Numbered from the stretch's first letter, positions 25,120-34,866 are shown. The stretch is 64,000 bases of DNA from G020348385 sp964538085 (GCA_964538085.1 CAZIDF010000010.1:1-64000); one strand, 5' to 3'. Numbers and translations are program-made. The notes: a model not told the origin generated them from the letters alone.

Positions 25120-26721
25120 TCATATGTTGATGTTTTCTTGATAAGTTCCGTAGACTTTCTCTAGGGTGGAAGCGATCTCTCCCAAAGTCGCAAACTCTCT
25201 GACTGCATCCAAGATCGGAGGAAAAAGATTCTGTCCTTCCTGTGCGGCAAGCTTGAGCGTTCGAAGGCTCTTTTCGATCCTTTCTTCTGACCTTATTCCC
25301 TTCACTTTTTTCAACCTTTCCAGTTGGCTTTTTTCCACTTCTTCCGGAGGGGAGTAAAGCCCGAAATGGATTTTTTCATCTGTGTTTGTAAACTCGTTCA
25401 GAGAAACGATGATTTGCTCCTTTTCTTCTACCTGTTTTTGATAGCGGTAGGCGCTTTCCTGGATCTCTTTTTGCACAAAACCCGCTTCAATGGCTTGCAC
25501 CATGCCTCCTATGTCTTGAATTTTTTGCAAATATTCAAGGACTTTTTCTTCGATCTGGTTTGTCAGTGTTTCCAGAAAATAGGCCCCGCCGAGCGGGTCC
25601 ACACAATCGGCCACACCACTCTCAAAGGCGATGATCTGTTGGGTGCGCAAGGCAATCTGGGCGGATCTTTCGCTGGGCAAAGCCAGCGCCTCATCCCTGG
25701 AATTGGTGTGGAGCGATTGAGTGCCGCCGAGGACAGCCGCCAAGGCTTGGAGGGCCACGCGAACGACATTGTTTTCTGGCTCTTTGGCGGTCAGGGTCAC
25801 TCCACTTGTTTGTGTGTGGAAACGGAATTTCCAGGAGAGAGGATTTTTAGCCCCGTGGGATGTTTTGACGATTCTTGCCCAAATTCTTCTGGCCGCCCGA
25901 AACTTGGCGATTTCTTCGAAAAAGTTGTTGTGGGCTGCGAGAAAAAAAGAAAGGCGAGGTGCAAAATCATCTATGTCCAATCCGGACCGTGTGGCCGCTT
26001 TGATGTATTCGATGGCGTTGGCAAAAGTAAAAGCCAACTCTTGGACAGCCGTGGCTCCCGCTTCCCGGATATGATACCCACTGATGCTCATGGTGTTCCA
26101 TCGGGGAACATTTGTTTGGCAAAAATGGAGCGTATCCGTGATGATCTTGAGTGATGGTTGCAGGGGATAAATGTACGTCCCCCGGGCCACGTACTCCTTG
26201 AGGATGTCATTCTGGATCGTGCCTTTGAGCTTATCCCAAGCGATCCCTCGTTTTTCGGCGATTACCAAATACATCGAAAGGATGATGGCTGCCGTGGAGT
26301 TTATCGTCATCGAAACGCTGACTTTATCCAATGGAATTTCCGAAAACAACAATTCCATATCCTTCAATGAATCGATGGCCACGCCGACTTTTCCCACCTC
26401 TCCATGTGCTTGGGGGTGATCTGAATCAAGTCCGATTTGTGTGGGAAGGTCGAAGGCCACACTCAAGCCGGTTTGTCCTTGGGAGAGGAGGAAACGATAT
26501 CTCTCGTTGGATTCTTCTGCTGTCGCAAACCCGGCATACTGCCGCATAGTCCACAGTTTTCCCCGGTACATATTGGCATAGGCTCCCCGTGTGAAGGGAT
26601 ATTCTCCTGGGTGGCCGAGGGATTCTTCCGGATCGAGACCGAGGAGGTCTTTATGGGTGTAAACATCCTTGACCTCGATTTGAGAAGAGGTCAAGAACTT
26701 TTTTTTTCTCTCCTTATTCAT
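25120..26721 (-). CDS. Methylmalonyl-CoA mutase, large (catalytic) subunit
   Basis: It interconverts succinyl-CoA and methylmalonyl-CoA with adenosylcobalamin. The 533 residues match the TIM-barrel substrate domain, with YPFTRGAYANMYRGKLWTMRQYAG (split here as YPFTRG and MRQYAG), FDLPTQIGLDSDHP, SISGYHIREAGA and RIWARI. The C-terminal B12-binding domain is missing, as in two-gene mutases where a small subunit carries it; that subunit is not in this window. Enolase lies 24 bases upstream and the M20 gene 17 bases downstream. The nearby B12-type importer (29494-32185) fits its cofactor need. Confidence 0.9.
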   Translation of the reverse strand: MNKERKKKFLTSSQIEVKDVYTHKDLLGLDPEESLGHPGEYPFTRGAYANMYRGKLWTMRQYAGFATAEESNERYRFLLSQGQTGLSVAFDLPTQIGLDSDHPQAHGEVGKVGVAIDSLKDMELLFSEIPLDKVSVSMTINSTAAIILSMYLVIAEKRGIAWDKLKGTIQNDILKEYVARGTYIYPLQPSLKIITDTLHFCQTNVPRWNTMSISGYHIREAGATAVQELAFTFANAIEYIKAATRSGLDIDDFAPRLSFFLAAHNNFFEEIAKFRAARRIWARIVKTSHGAKNPLSWKFRFHTQTSGVTLTAKEPENNVVRVALQALAAVLGGTQSLHTNSRDEALALPSERSAQIALRTQQIIAFESGVADCVDPLGGAYFLETLTNQIEEKVLEYLQKIQDIGGMVQAIEAGFVQKEIQESAYRYQKQVEEKEQIIVSLNEFTNTDEKIHFGLYSPPEEVEKSQLERLKKVKGIRSEERIEKSLRTLKLAAQEGQNLFPPILDAVREFATLGEIASTLEKVYGTYQENINI

Positions 26722-26745
26722 TTTCCCTTTGAGGGAGAGACCCGA

Positions 26746-28047
26746 TCAGAGTCCCGGGATGAATCTTGCAAAGGGTCGGGTTCCTGCATAAATTCCCTTC
26801 TGTCCCAGCTCCTCCTCGATTTCCAGAAGCCTATTGTATTTCGCTACCCTCTCGCTGCGTGATAAAGAACCCGCTTTGATCTGCCCTGCATTCGTAGCGA
26901 CACTCAAGTCAGCGATAAAGGTATCTTCTGTCTCTCCTGACCGGTGGGAGATAACGGCTGTGTAGCCATGTCCTTGGGCATAGGCGATAGTGTCCAGAGT
27001 CTCGGTCAAGGTTCCGATCTGATTCAACTTGATCAAGATAGAATTCGCAATACCATCGGCGATCCCTTTTTTGAATCTATCCAAGTTCGTGACAAATATA
27101 TCGTCACCGACCAGCTGGATCTTTTCACCAAGTTCCTCGGTCATGATTTTCCAGCCTCTCCAGTCATCCTCGTCGAATCCATCCTCGATGCTGATGATCG
27201 GGTACTTTGCGACCAACTCCTTATAAAAATCGATCATTTGATCGATGGATTTCTCCGAGCCGTCTGATTTTTTAAAAACATATTTGCCGTCGATGTAGAA
27301 CTCCGACGCGGCCACATCCAAGGCAAGATATACCTCCTTTCCCGGAGTGTATCCTGCGTTCTGGATGCTTTGCAAAATGAGTTCCAATGCCTCTTCATTG
27401 GAACCGAGGTTGGGAGCGAATCCCCCCTCATCTCCGACGGCTGTGTTGTATCCCTTTGTCTTCAGAATCTTTTTCAAATGATGGAACACTTCTGCCCCGG
27501 CTCTTATGGCTTCTGCATACCTGGGGATTCCTGCCGGTGCGATCATAAATTCTTGAATATCCACGTTGTTGTCCGCATGGGAACCCCCATTGAGGATGTT
27601 GATGAGCGGGATAGGGAGGGTGTATTTTTCGCCTTTTCCCAAGTATGCGTACAACGGCAATCCTGATGATTGGGCTGCAGCCTGGGCGACACTCATCGAA
27701 ACGGACAGGATCGCATTAGCTCCCAGCCTGCTTTTGTTGGGTGTCCCGTCCAGTTGGAGGAGCTTTTTGTCGAGAGATATTTGATCGAGCGCATCCATTC
27801 CGATGACTTCTGGTGCGATAATCTCCTTCACATTGGAGATCGCTTTTAACACGCCCTTTCCCAGGTACCGGTCCTGTTCCCCGTCCCTCAATTCAAGGGC
27901 CTCGTGTTTTCCGGTGGAGGCCCCAGAAGGCACCGAACTGACTCCCTTGGCTTGCGAAGAAAGGGAGATCCATGTCCTTAGCGTCGGATTTCCGCGCGAA
28001 TCCAGGATCTCGCTGGCTTTGACTTCTGTGATTGTAGTTTTCGACAT
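26746..28047 (-). CDS. eno: Enolase
   Basis: Enolase converts 2-phosphoglycerate to PEP. The 433 residues contain SGASTGKHEALELRD, the metal site in SIEDGFDEDDW and GDDIFVTN, the catalytic-lysine region ILIKLNQIGT and the signature SHRSGETED. The length is standard. AAGGATTAGG precedes the ATG. It leads a minus-strand run through the mutase, the M20 peptidase and comEC, with a 69-base gap from the YtxH-like gene upstream. With the PEPCK-like gene it places two PEP-forming enzymes in the window. Confidence 0.97.
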   Translation of the reverse strand: MSKTTITEVKASEILDSRGNPTLRTWISLSSQAKGVSSVPSGASTGKHEALELRDGEQDRYLGKGVLKAISNVKEIIAPEVIGMDALDQISLDKKLLQLDGTPNKSRLGANAILSVSMSVAQAAAQSSGLPLYAYLGKGEKYTLPIPLINILNGGSHADNNVDIQEFMIAPAGIPRYAEAIRAGAEVFHHLKKILKTKGYNTAVGDEGGFAPNLGSNEEALELILQSIQNAGYTPGKEVYLALDVAASEFYIDGKYVFKKSDGSEKSIDQMIDFYKELVAKYPIISIEDGFDEDDWRGWKIMTEELGEKIQLVGDDIFVTNLDRFKKGIADGIANSILIKLNQIGTLTETLDTIAYAQGHGYTAVISHRSGETEDTFIADLSVATNAGQIKAGSLSRSERVAKYNRLLEIEEELGQKGIYAGTRPFARFIPGL

Positions 28048-28116
28048 TTGTTAGACCTAATCCTTTGATATTAAAATGTTACCTTGCAAAAAGCAGCGTT
28101 TCTGGAAAAAAACAGA

Positions 28117-28443
28117 TTAGTTTTCTTCGGGAGCGTCTTCCTTTCCAATTTCCTCAGGTTTTTTGGAAAGTTCTTTCTTTTTCTTGTCGACGAATTCCTT
28201 TATGGCATCGATTCCTTCGGTCGTCTTCTCCTTGACCACTTTGATGCCTTTTTCGGCTTCCTTAGCTATCTTTTCGTAGCTTTCCTTCGCTTTTTCACCT
28301 GTTTTGACGGCAGAGTCTTGGACTTTTTTTCGTGTTTCGGCTCCACTCGCTGGAGCGAACAGAACTCCCAAAATAAAACCAGTGGCTGTCCCGATAAGAA
28401 AAGAAAGGGTGACTTCAAGGGCACTCGAACCTTTATCAGACAT
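28117..28443 (-). CDS. YtxH-like small membrane protein
   Basis: The 108 residues have one N-terminal transmembrane segment (FLIGTATGFILGVLFAPASG), the core of the YtxH/gas-vesicle-like family. A long Lys/Glu-rich tail that is likely an alpha-helical coil follows. Members are often stress related, but no function is established here. AAGGAGG precedes the ATG. It overlaps the end of the DUF948-like gene by eight bases, a pairing also common elsewhere. Confidence 0.75.
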   Translation of the reverse strand: MSDKGSSALEVTLSFLIGTATGFILGVLFAPASGAETRKKVQDSAVKTGEKAKESYEKIAKEAEKGIKVVKEKTTEGIDAIKEFVDKKKKELSKKPEEIGKEDAPEEN

Positions 28444-28804
28444 TTTTTTCCTCCTTGAATTTTTTTGCTTGCCGCCAGCCTAGACGCATCAGCGGAAATA
28501 AAAATGGCCAGTATTTTGAGCTCGGTCTCAATATTTTTATTGTCACAAACCAAGCGATTTCTGAAAGGCTCACAGCCGTTTTTTTCGAGGCCTGGACCAA
28601 TTCGCCCACATCCTCGAGTTTTAGCTGGACTCTCCGGCTCGTTTCTCTGGCCTCTTCCACCAACACTGTTATTTCGATGAGGGTTTTTTCTGCTTCATGC
28701 GCCGTTTTACGAAGCTGTTTCAATAAAATGACCAGGAAGGTTACCGCAACAACAACGGCAATGGTAATGACGAGCCATAAAAATTGGTTGAGAGTCAGCG
28801 GCAT
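28436..28804 (-). CDS. DUF948-like membrane protein
   Basis: The 122 residues start with one transmembrane helix (about 8-28), then a heptad-like region (LRKTAHEAEKTLIEI through VGELVQASKK) as in DUF948 proteins, and a basic tail. The function is unknown. It overlaps and is co-transcribed with the YtxH-like gene. A TTGACA hexamer lies about 40 bases upstream on the minus strand, but the -10 box is weak. Confidence 0.7.
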   Translation of the reverse strand: MPLTLNQFLWLVITIAVVVAVTFLVILLKQLRKTAHEAEKTLIEITVLVEEARETSRRVQLKLEDVGELVQASKKTAVSLSEIAWFVTIKILRPSSKYWPFLFPLMRLGWRQAKKFKEEKNV

Positions 28805-28869
28805 TGTACTACATAGATAAAATAAAAAACTTCATTTGTCAAATATTGTCGAATCGAGGAGGGGCCAGC

Positions 28870-29448
28870 TTATTTCCAGAGGATTTTTTGGATGTGCTCC
28901 AATTCGTATTTTTCGGCGATTTTCTCGAGGATAAGACCAAATTTTCCCTCATCCTTTTTTTGGATAACCTTTTCCCATTCTTTCAGAATGGAAGTTGGGA
29001 TGAATAGGTGGTTTTTTTTTGCCAGGCGGTTGATGCCCCGGAGTGCCTGCCAGTGCGTGACCACCAACAAGGCCAGAACACCGAAAAAAACATTCGGGCC
29101 CGGGAGCAAAGCAGCCAGACCGCTTATGGGCAATAAGAGGGCTTCTCCGACGAGCAGCAAAATATGCTTGGTTCTTTGCCTTTGCAAAAAAAAGAAAAAG
29201 CTAACTTTTATCCGTTGCTCACTGCAGCATCCAGAATATAATATTTCCACTTGATCTCCCGTTTCCTGCAAAACCTGCTCAAAAGCCTTTTCTTGAACGA
29301 GGTCCTTACGAGACATCAACATAAGCTTTTTCCTGGCTTTTTCCCAGATGTCTTTCCATCTAGAAAATTTGACTTGGATATGGTCGAAGGGTTTCGCCGA
29401 AAAATACCGGTATTTTTCGCGGAAATCCTTAACGAAAAAGTAATACAT
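28870..29448 (-). CDS. Small membrane protein, possibly K+-H+ exchange-related family
   Basis: The 192 residues have a charged N-terminal half (about 1-90), a hydrophobic hairpin near 93-135 (LLLPISGLAALLPGPNVFF then LALLVVTHW) and a Lys-rich tail. The PGPNVFF...HWQALRG pattern recalls the family named mitochondrial K+-H+ exchange-related, which also has bacterial members. This is a tentative match from memory, and the function is not established. It sits 45 bases downstream of the importer permease and may share its transcript. Confidence 0.5.
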   Translation of the reverse strand: MYYFFVKDFREKYRYFSAKPFDHIQVKFSRWKDIWEKARKKLMLMSRKDLVQEKAFEQVLQETGDQVEILYSGCCSEQRIKVSFFFFLQRQRTKHILLLVGEALLLPISGLAALLPGPNVFFGVLALLVVTHWQALRGINRLAKKNHLFIPTSILKEWEKVIQKKDEGKFGLILEKIAEKYELEHIQKILWK

Positions 29449-29493
29449 TGTCTTATTTTAACAATTCGACATTAAGAAACAAATAAAACCTTA

Positions 29494-30486
29494 TCAGCGC
29501 CGTTGATTCAGGAGATAGATGAAGAAAGGTGCTCCAACAACCGCTGTGATAATGCCGATCGGGAGTTCCGATCCCGAAAAGATGGTTCGTGCCAGGAAGT
29601 CGCAGAACATAAGGAAAACACCCCCCATGATGGAGGAGGAGATAAAAAGATATCTGTGGTCAGGCCCGATTAGCAGGCGGACCCAATGGGGAATGATCAA
29701 ACCCACAAATCCGATGATACCGCTCACAGAGACGGATGAAGATGCCAAGACAGTTGAAACTACCAGAAAGATTTTTCGTGTCCGATTGACGGAGCAACCG
29801 AGAGATTGAGCGATTTCATCTCCCATCACAAGAAGGTTCATGTCCTTGGCAAGCCGTTGGGAGATGAGGAAACAGAGGATGAAAACAGGGAAAATCACTC
29901 TTATGTGATTCCAGTCTGCCAATTGAAAACTCCCCAACAGCCAAAACACGGCCTGTTCGAAGGATTCGGATTTAAAAAAAATCAAAAATGATGTTAGTGA
30001 TGACGCCAGAGCTCCGGCTGCGATTCCTGTCAAGAGAAGAGTCTCCATCTTGAAAACGCCTCTTTTCTGAGAGAGGATATAAACAAGGGAAACGATGGCG
30101 AATCCCGAGCCAAAGGCGAGTACATTCTGCAACGAAAATCCCCAAAAAGTCATGTTCAATCCAAGAATAAGAGCAAGGACAGCGCCAAAAGAGGCTCCGG
30201 ATGAAACACCGACAACAAAAGGACCTGCCATGGGATTTTGAAAGTATCCTTGCAGTATGGCTCCAGAGAGAGAGAGGCTAGCTCCGACTAAAAATGCCAG
30301 GATGGCACGGGATAACCGAAGATGGATGAAAATCTGGGCGTGTGTTTGGTCGCCGTGGACGAGAAAATTCCACAGGTCCACAAAACTTGTTTTGACGGAA
30401 CCTTTCACAAGAGACACATAAAGTCCCGCAAACAGAAGAAGGAATAAAAGGGAGAGGAGTCGGATTCTTTTTTTATTCGGCATCAT
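29494..30486 (-). CDS. ABC importer permease of the BtuC/FecCD family
   Basis: This is the membrane channel of a metallophore or cobalamin importer. The 330 residues form about ten helices with the family motifs RLSRAILAFLVGASLSLSG, QNPMAGPFVVGVSSGA and GFVGLIIPHWVRLL. It overlaps the substrate-binding gene by four bases (ATGA). The binding protein resembles BtuF and a B12-dependent mutase is nearby, so cobalamin is the preferred substrate; heme or iron-siderophore uptake remains possible. Confidence 0.88.
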   Translation of the reverse strand: MMPNKKRIRLLSLLFLLLFAGLYVSLVKGSVKTSFVDLWNFLVHGDQTHAQIFIHLRLSRAILAFLVGASLSLSGAILQGYFQNPMAGPFVVGVSSGASFGAVLALILGLNMTFWGFSLQNVLAFGSGFAIVSLVYILSQKRGVFKMETLLLTGIAAGALASSLTSFLIFFKSESFEQAVFWLLGSFQLADWNHIRVIFPVFILCFLISQRLAKDMNLLVMGDEIAQSLGCSVNRTRKIFLVVSTVLASSSVSVSGIIGFVGLIIPHWVRLLIGPDHRYLFISSSIMGGVFLMFCDFLARTIFSGSELPIGIITAVVGAPFFIYLLNQRR

Positions 30487-31400
30487 CTGTTATCCTCGAA
30501 ACAGGAGGGGTGCAGGATACGGGCGAGCTGGGCGAACGCCTCGAATATCCTCGGTCCAGGCCGAGTGACCAAATCTTCGTCAAGAAAAGAAAATTTATCA
30601 TTTTGCACAGCTTGGATGCTTTCCAGGTGGGCATCTTGAATGAACCATGTTTTCACTTCAAGAAAATCCTTCTCTGTCCTTGCGAGGACAAGGATATGAT
30701 CAGGATTTTTATGGATGAGTTCTTCTCGATTGTAGCTGAACCACGCTCTTGGGATTTCCTCAGCAATATTTTGTCCCCTGGCTTCACTAACCATATCGTT
30801 CATGAAGGTGTTTTTTCCGCTAGTCCACAGTCCCTTCCCATGAAGATTGATGAATACTTTTGGCCTTGTCCTTACATTTTTCAATCGATCTCTTATGTTT
30901 TTTAAGCCACGGTTCAAATGGTCGATGAGGTCTTCAGCCGCCTTTTCTCGACGCGTGACCAGACCGATCCTCTGGACGATGGATAAAATGGATTCCAAGG
31001 TTGTCCCTGCCTCCAAAACAAAAACAGGTAAATCGAACGACTTGAGTCTCTGGATCAGTCTCAGAGGATTGCCTCGGAAGGCAATGATAAGATCTGGGTG
31101 GAGATCGATGATTTTTTCCAGATCAGGATCGACCATCCCTCCGATGCGGTTTTTTGATAAAGCCTCCTTTGGGTAATTGCAGTAGCGGGTCACACCGATG
31201 ATCCTATTCTCGAGACCGAGGGCGAACAGAATTTCTGTGACATTAGGGGCTAAGGATACGATCCTTTGGGGAGGATTCCCGAGAACATGGGTGTCTCCCA
31301 GATCATCTTTTATGGTCAAGCTTTGGCTCTGGAGAATGGCGGGGTTATGAAGGAGGAGGAGGAGTAAAGCCAGGCTCTGGGATTTCAACATCTTTTTCAC
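30483..31400 (-). CDS. Periplasmic binding protein, BtuF-like
   Basis: This is the substrate-binding component of the importer. The 305 residues have an N-terminal signal peptide (about 1-25, no lipobox cysteine). A type III periplasmic binding fold follows, with PQRIVSLAPNVTEILFALG and GVTRYCNYPKEA, which closely recall cobalamin-binding BtuF proteins. The DPDLEKIIDLHPDLII region follows as in the family. Its ATG overlaps the ATPase stop and its stop overlaps the permease start, so the three genes form a tight operon. Siderophore binding is the alternative. Confidence 0.83.
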   Translation of the reverse strand: MKKMLKSQSLALLLLLLHNPAILQSQSLTIKDDLGDTHVLGNPPQRIVSLAPNVTEILFALGLENRIIGVTRYCNYPKEALSKNRIGGMVDPDLEKIIDLHPDLIIAFRGNPLRLIQRLKSFDLPVFVLEAGTTLESILSIVQRIGLVTRREKAAEDLIDHLNRGLKNIRDRLKNVRTRPKVFINLHGKGLWTSGKNTFMNDMVSEARGQNIAEEIPRAWFSYNREELIHKNPDHILVLARTEKDFLEVKTWFIQDAHLESIQAVQNDKFSFLDEDLVTRPGPRIFEAFAQLARILHPSCFEDNR

Positions 31401-32185
31401 TCTGGTTTTTGAAAAGTCAAGGAAATCTCGGGGAGTCCGGAGTGCAGATTATTCCTCACATCCACATCGGCATGAAACACCTCCTGTATATTCTGCTTGG
31501 TGATAAGGTCTCTTGGGGAGCCCAAAGAATGAATTCTTCCATTTTTGAGGAAGAGTAGTCTCTTGGAATAAGGAACAACGAGATTGATATTGTGTTCGGC
31601 GGAGAGAATGGTTTTGTTTTTTTCTCGCTGCAGTCGTTGCAGGATGCGATAGATCTCCACCTGATAGCTTATATCGAGGTGGGCACTCGGTTCATCGAGG
31701 AATAGGAGGGGTGTATCTTGTGCCAATGCCCGTGCGATAAAAACGCGTTGCCTCTCACCGCCGCTCAGGTGGGCGATTTTTTTGTCTTTCAGCGAGGTGG
31801 TCTCCGTAAGGTCCATGATTTCCTGTATTATGCTCTTGTCTTTGGCGCGTGCACTGGAGAATTTTCCCTGATAAACATAACGGCCCATCCCGATGATCTC
31901 TTCAACGGTGAATTCGAAAGCGACCTGAAACAGCTGGGGAACATAAGCGATCTTTTGGGCTTTTTCATGGGATTTGAGGGCCAAAATGTCTTTGCCCTCT
32001 ACCCGAATCCTCCCGGATACATCTTTTAGAAGACCTTGGATTGCCTTTATCAATGTGCTTTTCCCCGATCCATTCCTTCCTAAAATGGACAGGAATTCCC
32101 CTTCGTTTAGGGAAAAGGAGATATTTTCGACGATGTCTCCGCTGCCGTAGCCGGCGCTAAGATCATGGATTTCAAGGAGTGCCAT
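31397..32185 (-). CDS. ABC importer ATP-binding protein, BtuD/FhuC-like
   Basis: This is the ATPase of the BtuFCD-type importer. It has Walker A GRNGSGKST, signature LSGGERQR, Walker B LLFLDEPSAHLD and the H-loop His (AEHN), in the order typical of the FepC/BtuD family. The ATG at 32185 is taken as the start because the frame from there begins with the normal LLEIHDLSAGYG strand; a TTG at 32224 would add 13 residues. It is the first gene of the minus-strand importer operon and is divergent from leuS. Confidence 0.87.
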   Translation of the reverse strand: MALLEIHDLSAGYGSGDIVENISFSLNEGEFLSILGRNGSGKSTLIKAIQGLLKDVSGRIRVEGKDILALKSHEKAQKIAYVPQLFQVAFEFTVEEIIGMGRYVYQGKFSSARAKDKSIIQEIMDLTETTSLKDKKIAHLSGGERQRVFIARALAQDTPLLFLDEPSAHLDISYQVEIYRILQRLQREKNKTILSAEHNINLVVPYSKRLLFLKNGRIHSLGSPRDLITKQNIQEVFHADVDVRNNLHSGLPEISLTFQKPE

Positions 32186-32287
32186 GGCGTAACAGAGTTT
32201 ACGGTTTTCTCCTCTTTTCTTCAACCAAGTATTCTGGATTATTTAATAAAAAGCCGATTTCAACCCGTGCCGTCTCTGGGCCAATTC

Positions 32288-32316
32288 TTGACTTTTAGAG
32301 GGGAGAAATCTAATAT
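32288..32316 (+). promoter_or_regulatory. Promoter of leuS
   Basis: TTGACT (32288-32293) and TAATAT (32311-32316) are exactly 17 bases apart. Transcription should begin near 32323, which rules out the in-frame TTG at 32323 as the leuS start. Confidence 0.7.
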
Positions 32317-32358
32317 GGGGGATTGTTCCCGTTATTGGCCAAAGACACAGAGGATCCC

Positions 32359-34866
32359 ATGAGAGAAGATTACGATTTCGACCGCATCGAGAAAAAGTGG
32401 CAGAAAACTTGGGAAGATAAAAGCGTTTTTGCTTTCCGTGTGGAGCCACAAAAAACGAAATATTACTGCCTGGAAATGTACCCCTATCCTTCGGGCCGAA
32501 TTCACATGGGCCAGGTTCGTAATTATGCCATCGGGGATGTGATCGCAAGGTTCAAGATGATGAAAGGGCTGAATGTCATCCATCCCATCGGGTGGGATGC
32601 ACTGGGCATGCCGGCAGAGAATGCGGCCATAACCCAAGGGATCCATCCCCAAAAGTGGACTCTCGGCAATATCGCCCACATGAAAAAACAACTGAGAAGG
32701 CTGGGATTCAGTTATGATTGGTCCCGGGAGGTCAACACCTGTCTTCCAGAATACTACAAATGGAATCAATGGATCTTTCTCAAGATGCTGGAAAAAGGTC
32801 TGGCCTATCGGAAGAAAAGCTGGATCAACTGGTGTTCCTCCTGCCAGACCGTTTTGGCCAACGAGCAGGTGATAGGAGAGAAATGCTGGCGTTGCGATAC
32901 AAACGTGACGCAGAAAGAAATGGAGCAGTGGTTTTTGCGGATCACTGACTATGCGGAAGAACTTCTCTCTGGTCACGATGTGTTGGAAAAATGGCCTGAA
33001 CATGTTCTCCTGATGCAGAAAAACTGGATCGGGAAAAGCACGGGAGGACACATCTCTTTCCCGCTGGAGGATTCCTCTGGTAGCATCGATGTCTTCACGA
33101 CCCGGGTGGATACCATTTTTGGTGCGACATTCATAGCTTTGTCTCCTGAACATCCTTTATCGATGGAACTGATCGCAGGTTCCTCCCAGGAAGACCGGTC
33201 TAGGGATTGGATCGAAAAAAGGGTGGCTGAGCAGCGGAAACGCATAGATCCGGAGGAGATTGGAAAACAGGGAATCGATACAGAAAAAAAAGCGATAAAC
33301 CCTTACACCGGAGAAAAAATCCCGATCTGGGTATCCAATTATGTCTTGATGGAATACGGAACAGGCGCGATCATGGCTGTTCCTGCTCACGACCAGAGGG
33401 ATTTTGAATTTGCGAAGAAGTATGAATTGCCCATCCGCGTTGTGGTCGTACCTGAAAAGGACTCTCCCCCAGCGACGCTCGAAGAGGCCTATAAGGGAAC
33501 GGGGTATGTGGTCAATTCCGCTGACTTTTCGGGTCTTCCATCGACAGAAGCTTCAGAAAAAATGGTCCAGTATGCAGAAAGGGAGGGATTCGGGCAAAAA
33601 AGAACCCTGTACAGACTTCGGGATTGGGGGATTTCCCGACAACGTTATTGGGGCACGCCCATCCCGATCATTTACTGCCCGACATGTGGGGTCGTGGGCG
33701 TTCCTTTTGATGATCTTCCTGTCACGCTACCGTCGGATGTGGAATTTACCGGAGAAGAGGGCTCTCCGCTGGAAAATTCACGAAGCTTCGTTCATGTTAA
33801 GTGCCCTCAGTGCGGTGAGGAAGCTCGCCGAGAAACGGATACTATGGACACTTTTTTTGATTCCTCTTGGTATTATTTTCGGTATTGTTCCCCGGACGAG
33901 GACAAGCTCCCCTTCGATCCCCAACCAGCCGATTACTGGCTTCCTGTGGACCTGTACATCGGCGGAGTGGAGCATGCCATATTGCACCTGATCTATGCCC
34001 GGTTTTTCTGCAAATTCTTCAGAGATCATGGCTTGACGAGCATAGACGAACCCTTCCCTCGACTCCTTGCTCAGGGGATGGTGACCAAGGATGGAGCAAA
34101 GATGTCCAAGTCCAAGGGAAATGTTGTGGATCCTGATGACATGGTGAAAGATCATGGGGCCGATACGGTAAGGCTTTATATCCTTTTTGCCTCTCCTCCA
34201 GAAAAGGAATTCGCTTGGAATGAAAAGGGAATAGAAGGGTGTTATCGCTTTTTGAACCGCATCTGGTTCTTTTTTCAAGAGAACAAAGAGCAATTTTTGG
34301 GAGGCTTTTCCAACCATGAATCGAATTCTTCTACGCAGGCTGAGATTTCTCAGCCTTTAAGAATAAAAATGCACCAGACGATCCGAAAAGTCTCGGAAGA
34401 TATCGAAAAGAGGTATCATCTAAACACAGCTATTAGCTCGATCATGGAGTTGTTCAACCTCATCAAAGCGGAAAAGGACAGCCTTATCCAGAGCAGCGAC
34501 GGCAAGGAACTTTTAAAAGAAGCCATAGAAAAAATGATCCTTCTTTTATCACCTTTTGCACCCCATCTCTGCGAGGAATTGTGGGAACAACTGGGATACA
34601 AAACACTCTTAATGCAAACCCCGTGGCCTTCCTTTGATCCAGAATTGGCGAAAGAGGAGCGGGTTACGATCGTCGTACAGGTCAACGGAAAATTGCGAGA
34701 CAAGTTCGAAGTCGAAAGAGACGAAGAAGAAGAAAAGCTGAAAGAAATTGCTCTCGGTTTGGAAAAAATTCGCCAGTTCCTTGGCGATAAAGAAGCCAGA
34801 AAGGTTATACTTATCAAGAATAAGCTGATCAATATCGTCACCGGTGAGAATGAGGGGGCGGAATGA
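32359..34866 (+). CDS. leuS: Leucyl-tRNA synthetase
   Basis: It attaches leucine to tRNA-Leu and edits errors. The 835 residues show the class I nucleotide motif YPSGRIHMGQVRNY. The HIGH element reads HMGQ where bacterial LeuRS usually has HMGH. The CP1 editing domain has TRVDTIFGATF, and the second signature KMSKS is intact. The zinc motifs (CSSCQTV...CWRCD, CPTCG...CPQCG) are present. ATG 32359 is preferred, as the promoter lies at 32288-32316. The lptE ATG overlaps its stop (ATGA), as in other genomes with a leuS-lptE-holA order. Confidence 0.97.
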   Translation: MREDYDFDRIEKKWQKTWEDKSVFAFRVEPQKTKYYCLEMYPYPSGRIHMGQVRNYAIGDVIARFKMMKGLNVIHPIGWDALGMPAENAAITQGIHPQKWTLGNIAHMKKQLRRLGFSYDWSREVNTCLPEYYKWNQWIFLKMLEKGLAYRKKSWINWCSSCQTVLANEQVIGEKCWRCDTNVTQKEMEQWFLRITDYAEELLSGHDVLEKWPEHVLLMQKNWIGKSTGGHISFPLEDSSGSIDVFTTRVDTIFGATFIALSPEHPLSMELIAGSSQEDRSRDWIEKRVAEQRKRIDPEEIGKQGIDTEKKAINPYTGEKIPIWVSNYVLMEYGTGAIMAVPAHDQRDFEFAKKYELPIRVVVVPEKDSPPATLEEAYKGTGYVVNSADFSGLPSTEASEKMVQYAEREGFGQKRTLYRLRDWGISRQRYWGTPIPIIYCPTCGVVGVPFDDLPVTLPSDVEFTGEEGSPLENSRSFVHVKCPQCGEEARRETDTMDTFFDSSWYYFRYCSPDEDKLPFDPQPADYWLPVDLYIGGVEHAILHLIYARFFCKFFRDHGLTSIDEPFPRLLAQGMVTKDGAKMSKSKGNVVDPDDMVKDHGADTVRLYILFASPPEKEFAWNEKGIEGCYRFLNRIWFFFQENKEQFLGGFSNHESNSSTQAEISQPLRIKMHQTIRKVSEDIEKRYHLNTAISSIMELFNLIKAEKDSLIQSSDGKELLKEAIEKMILLLSPFAPHLCEELWEQLGYKTLLMQTPWPSFDPELAKEERVTIVVQVNGKLRDKFEVERDEEEEKLKEIALGLEKIRQFLGDKEARKVILIKNKLINIVTGENEGAE

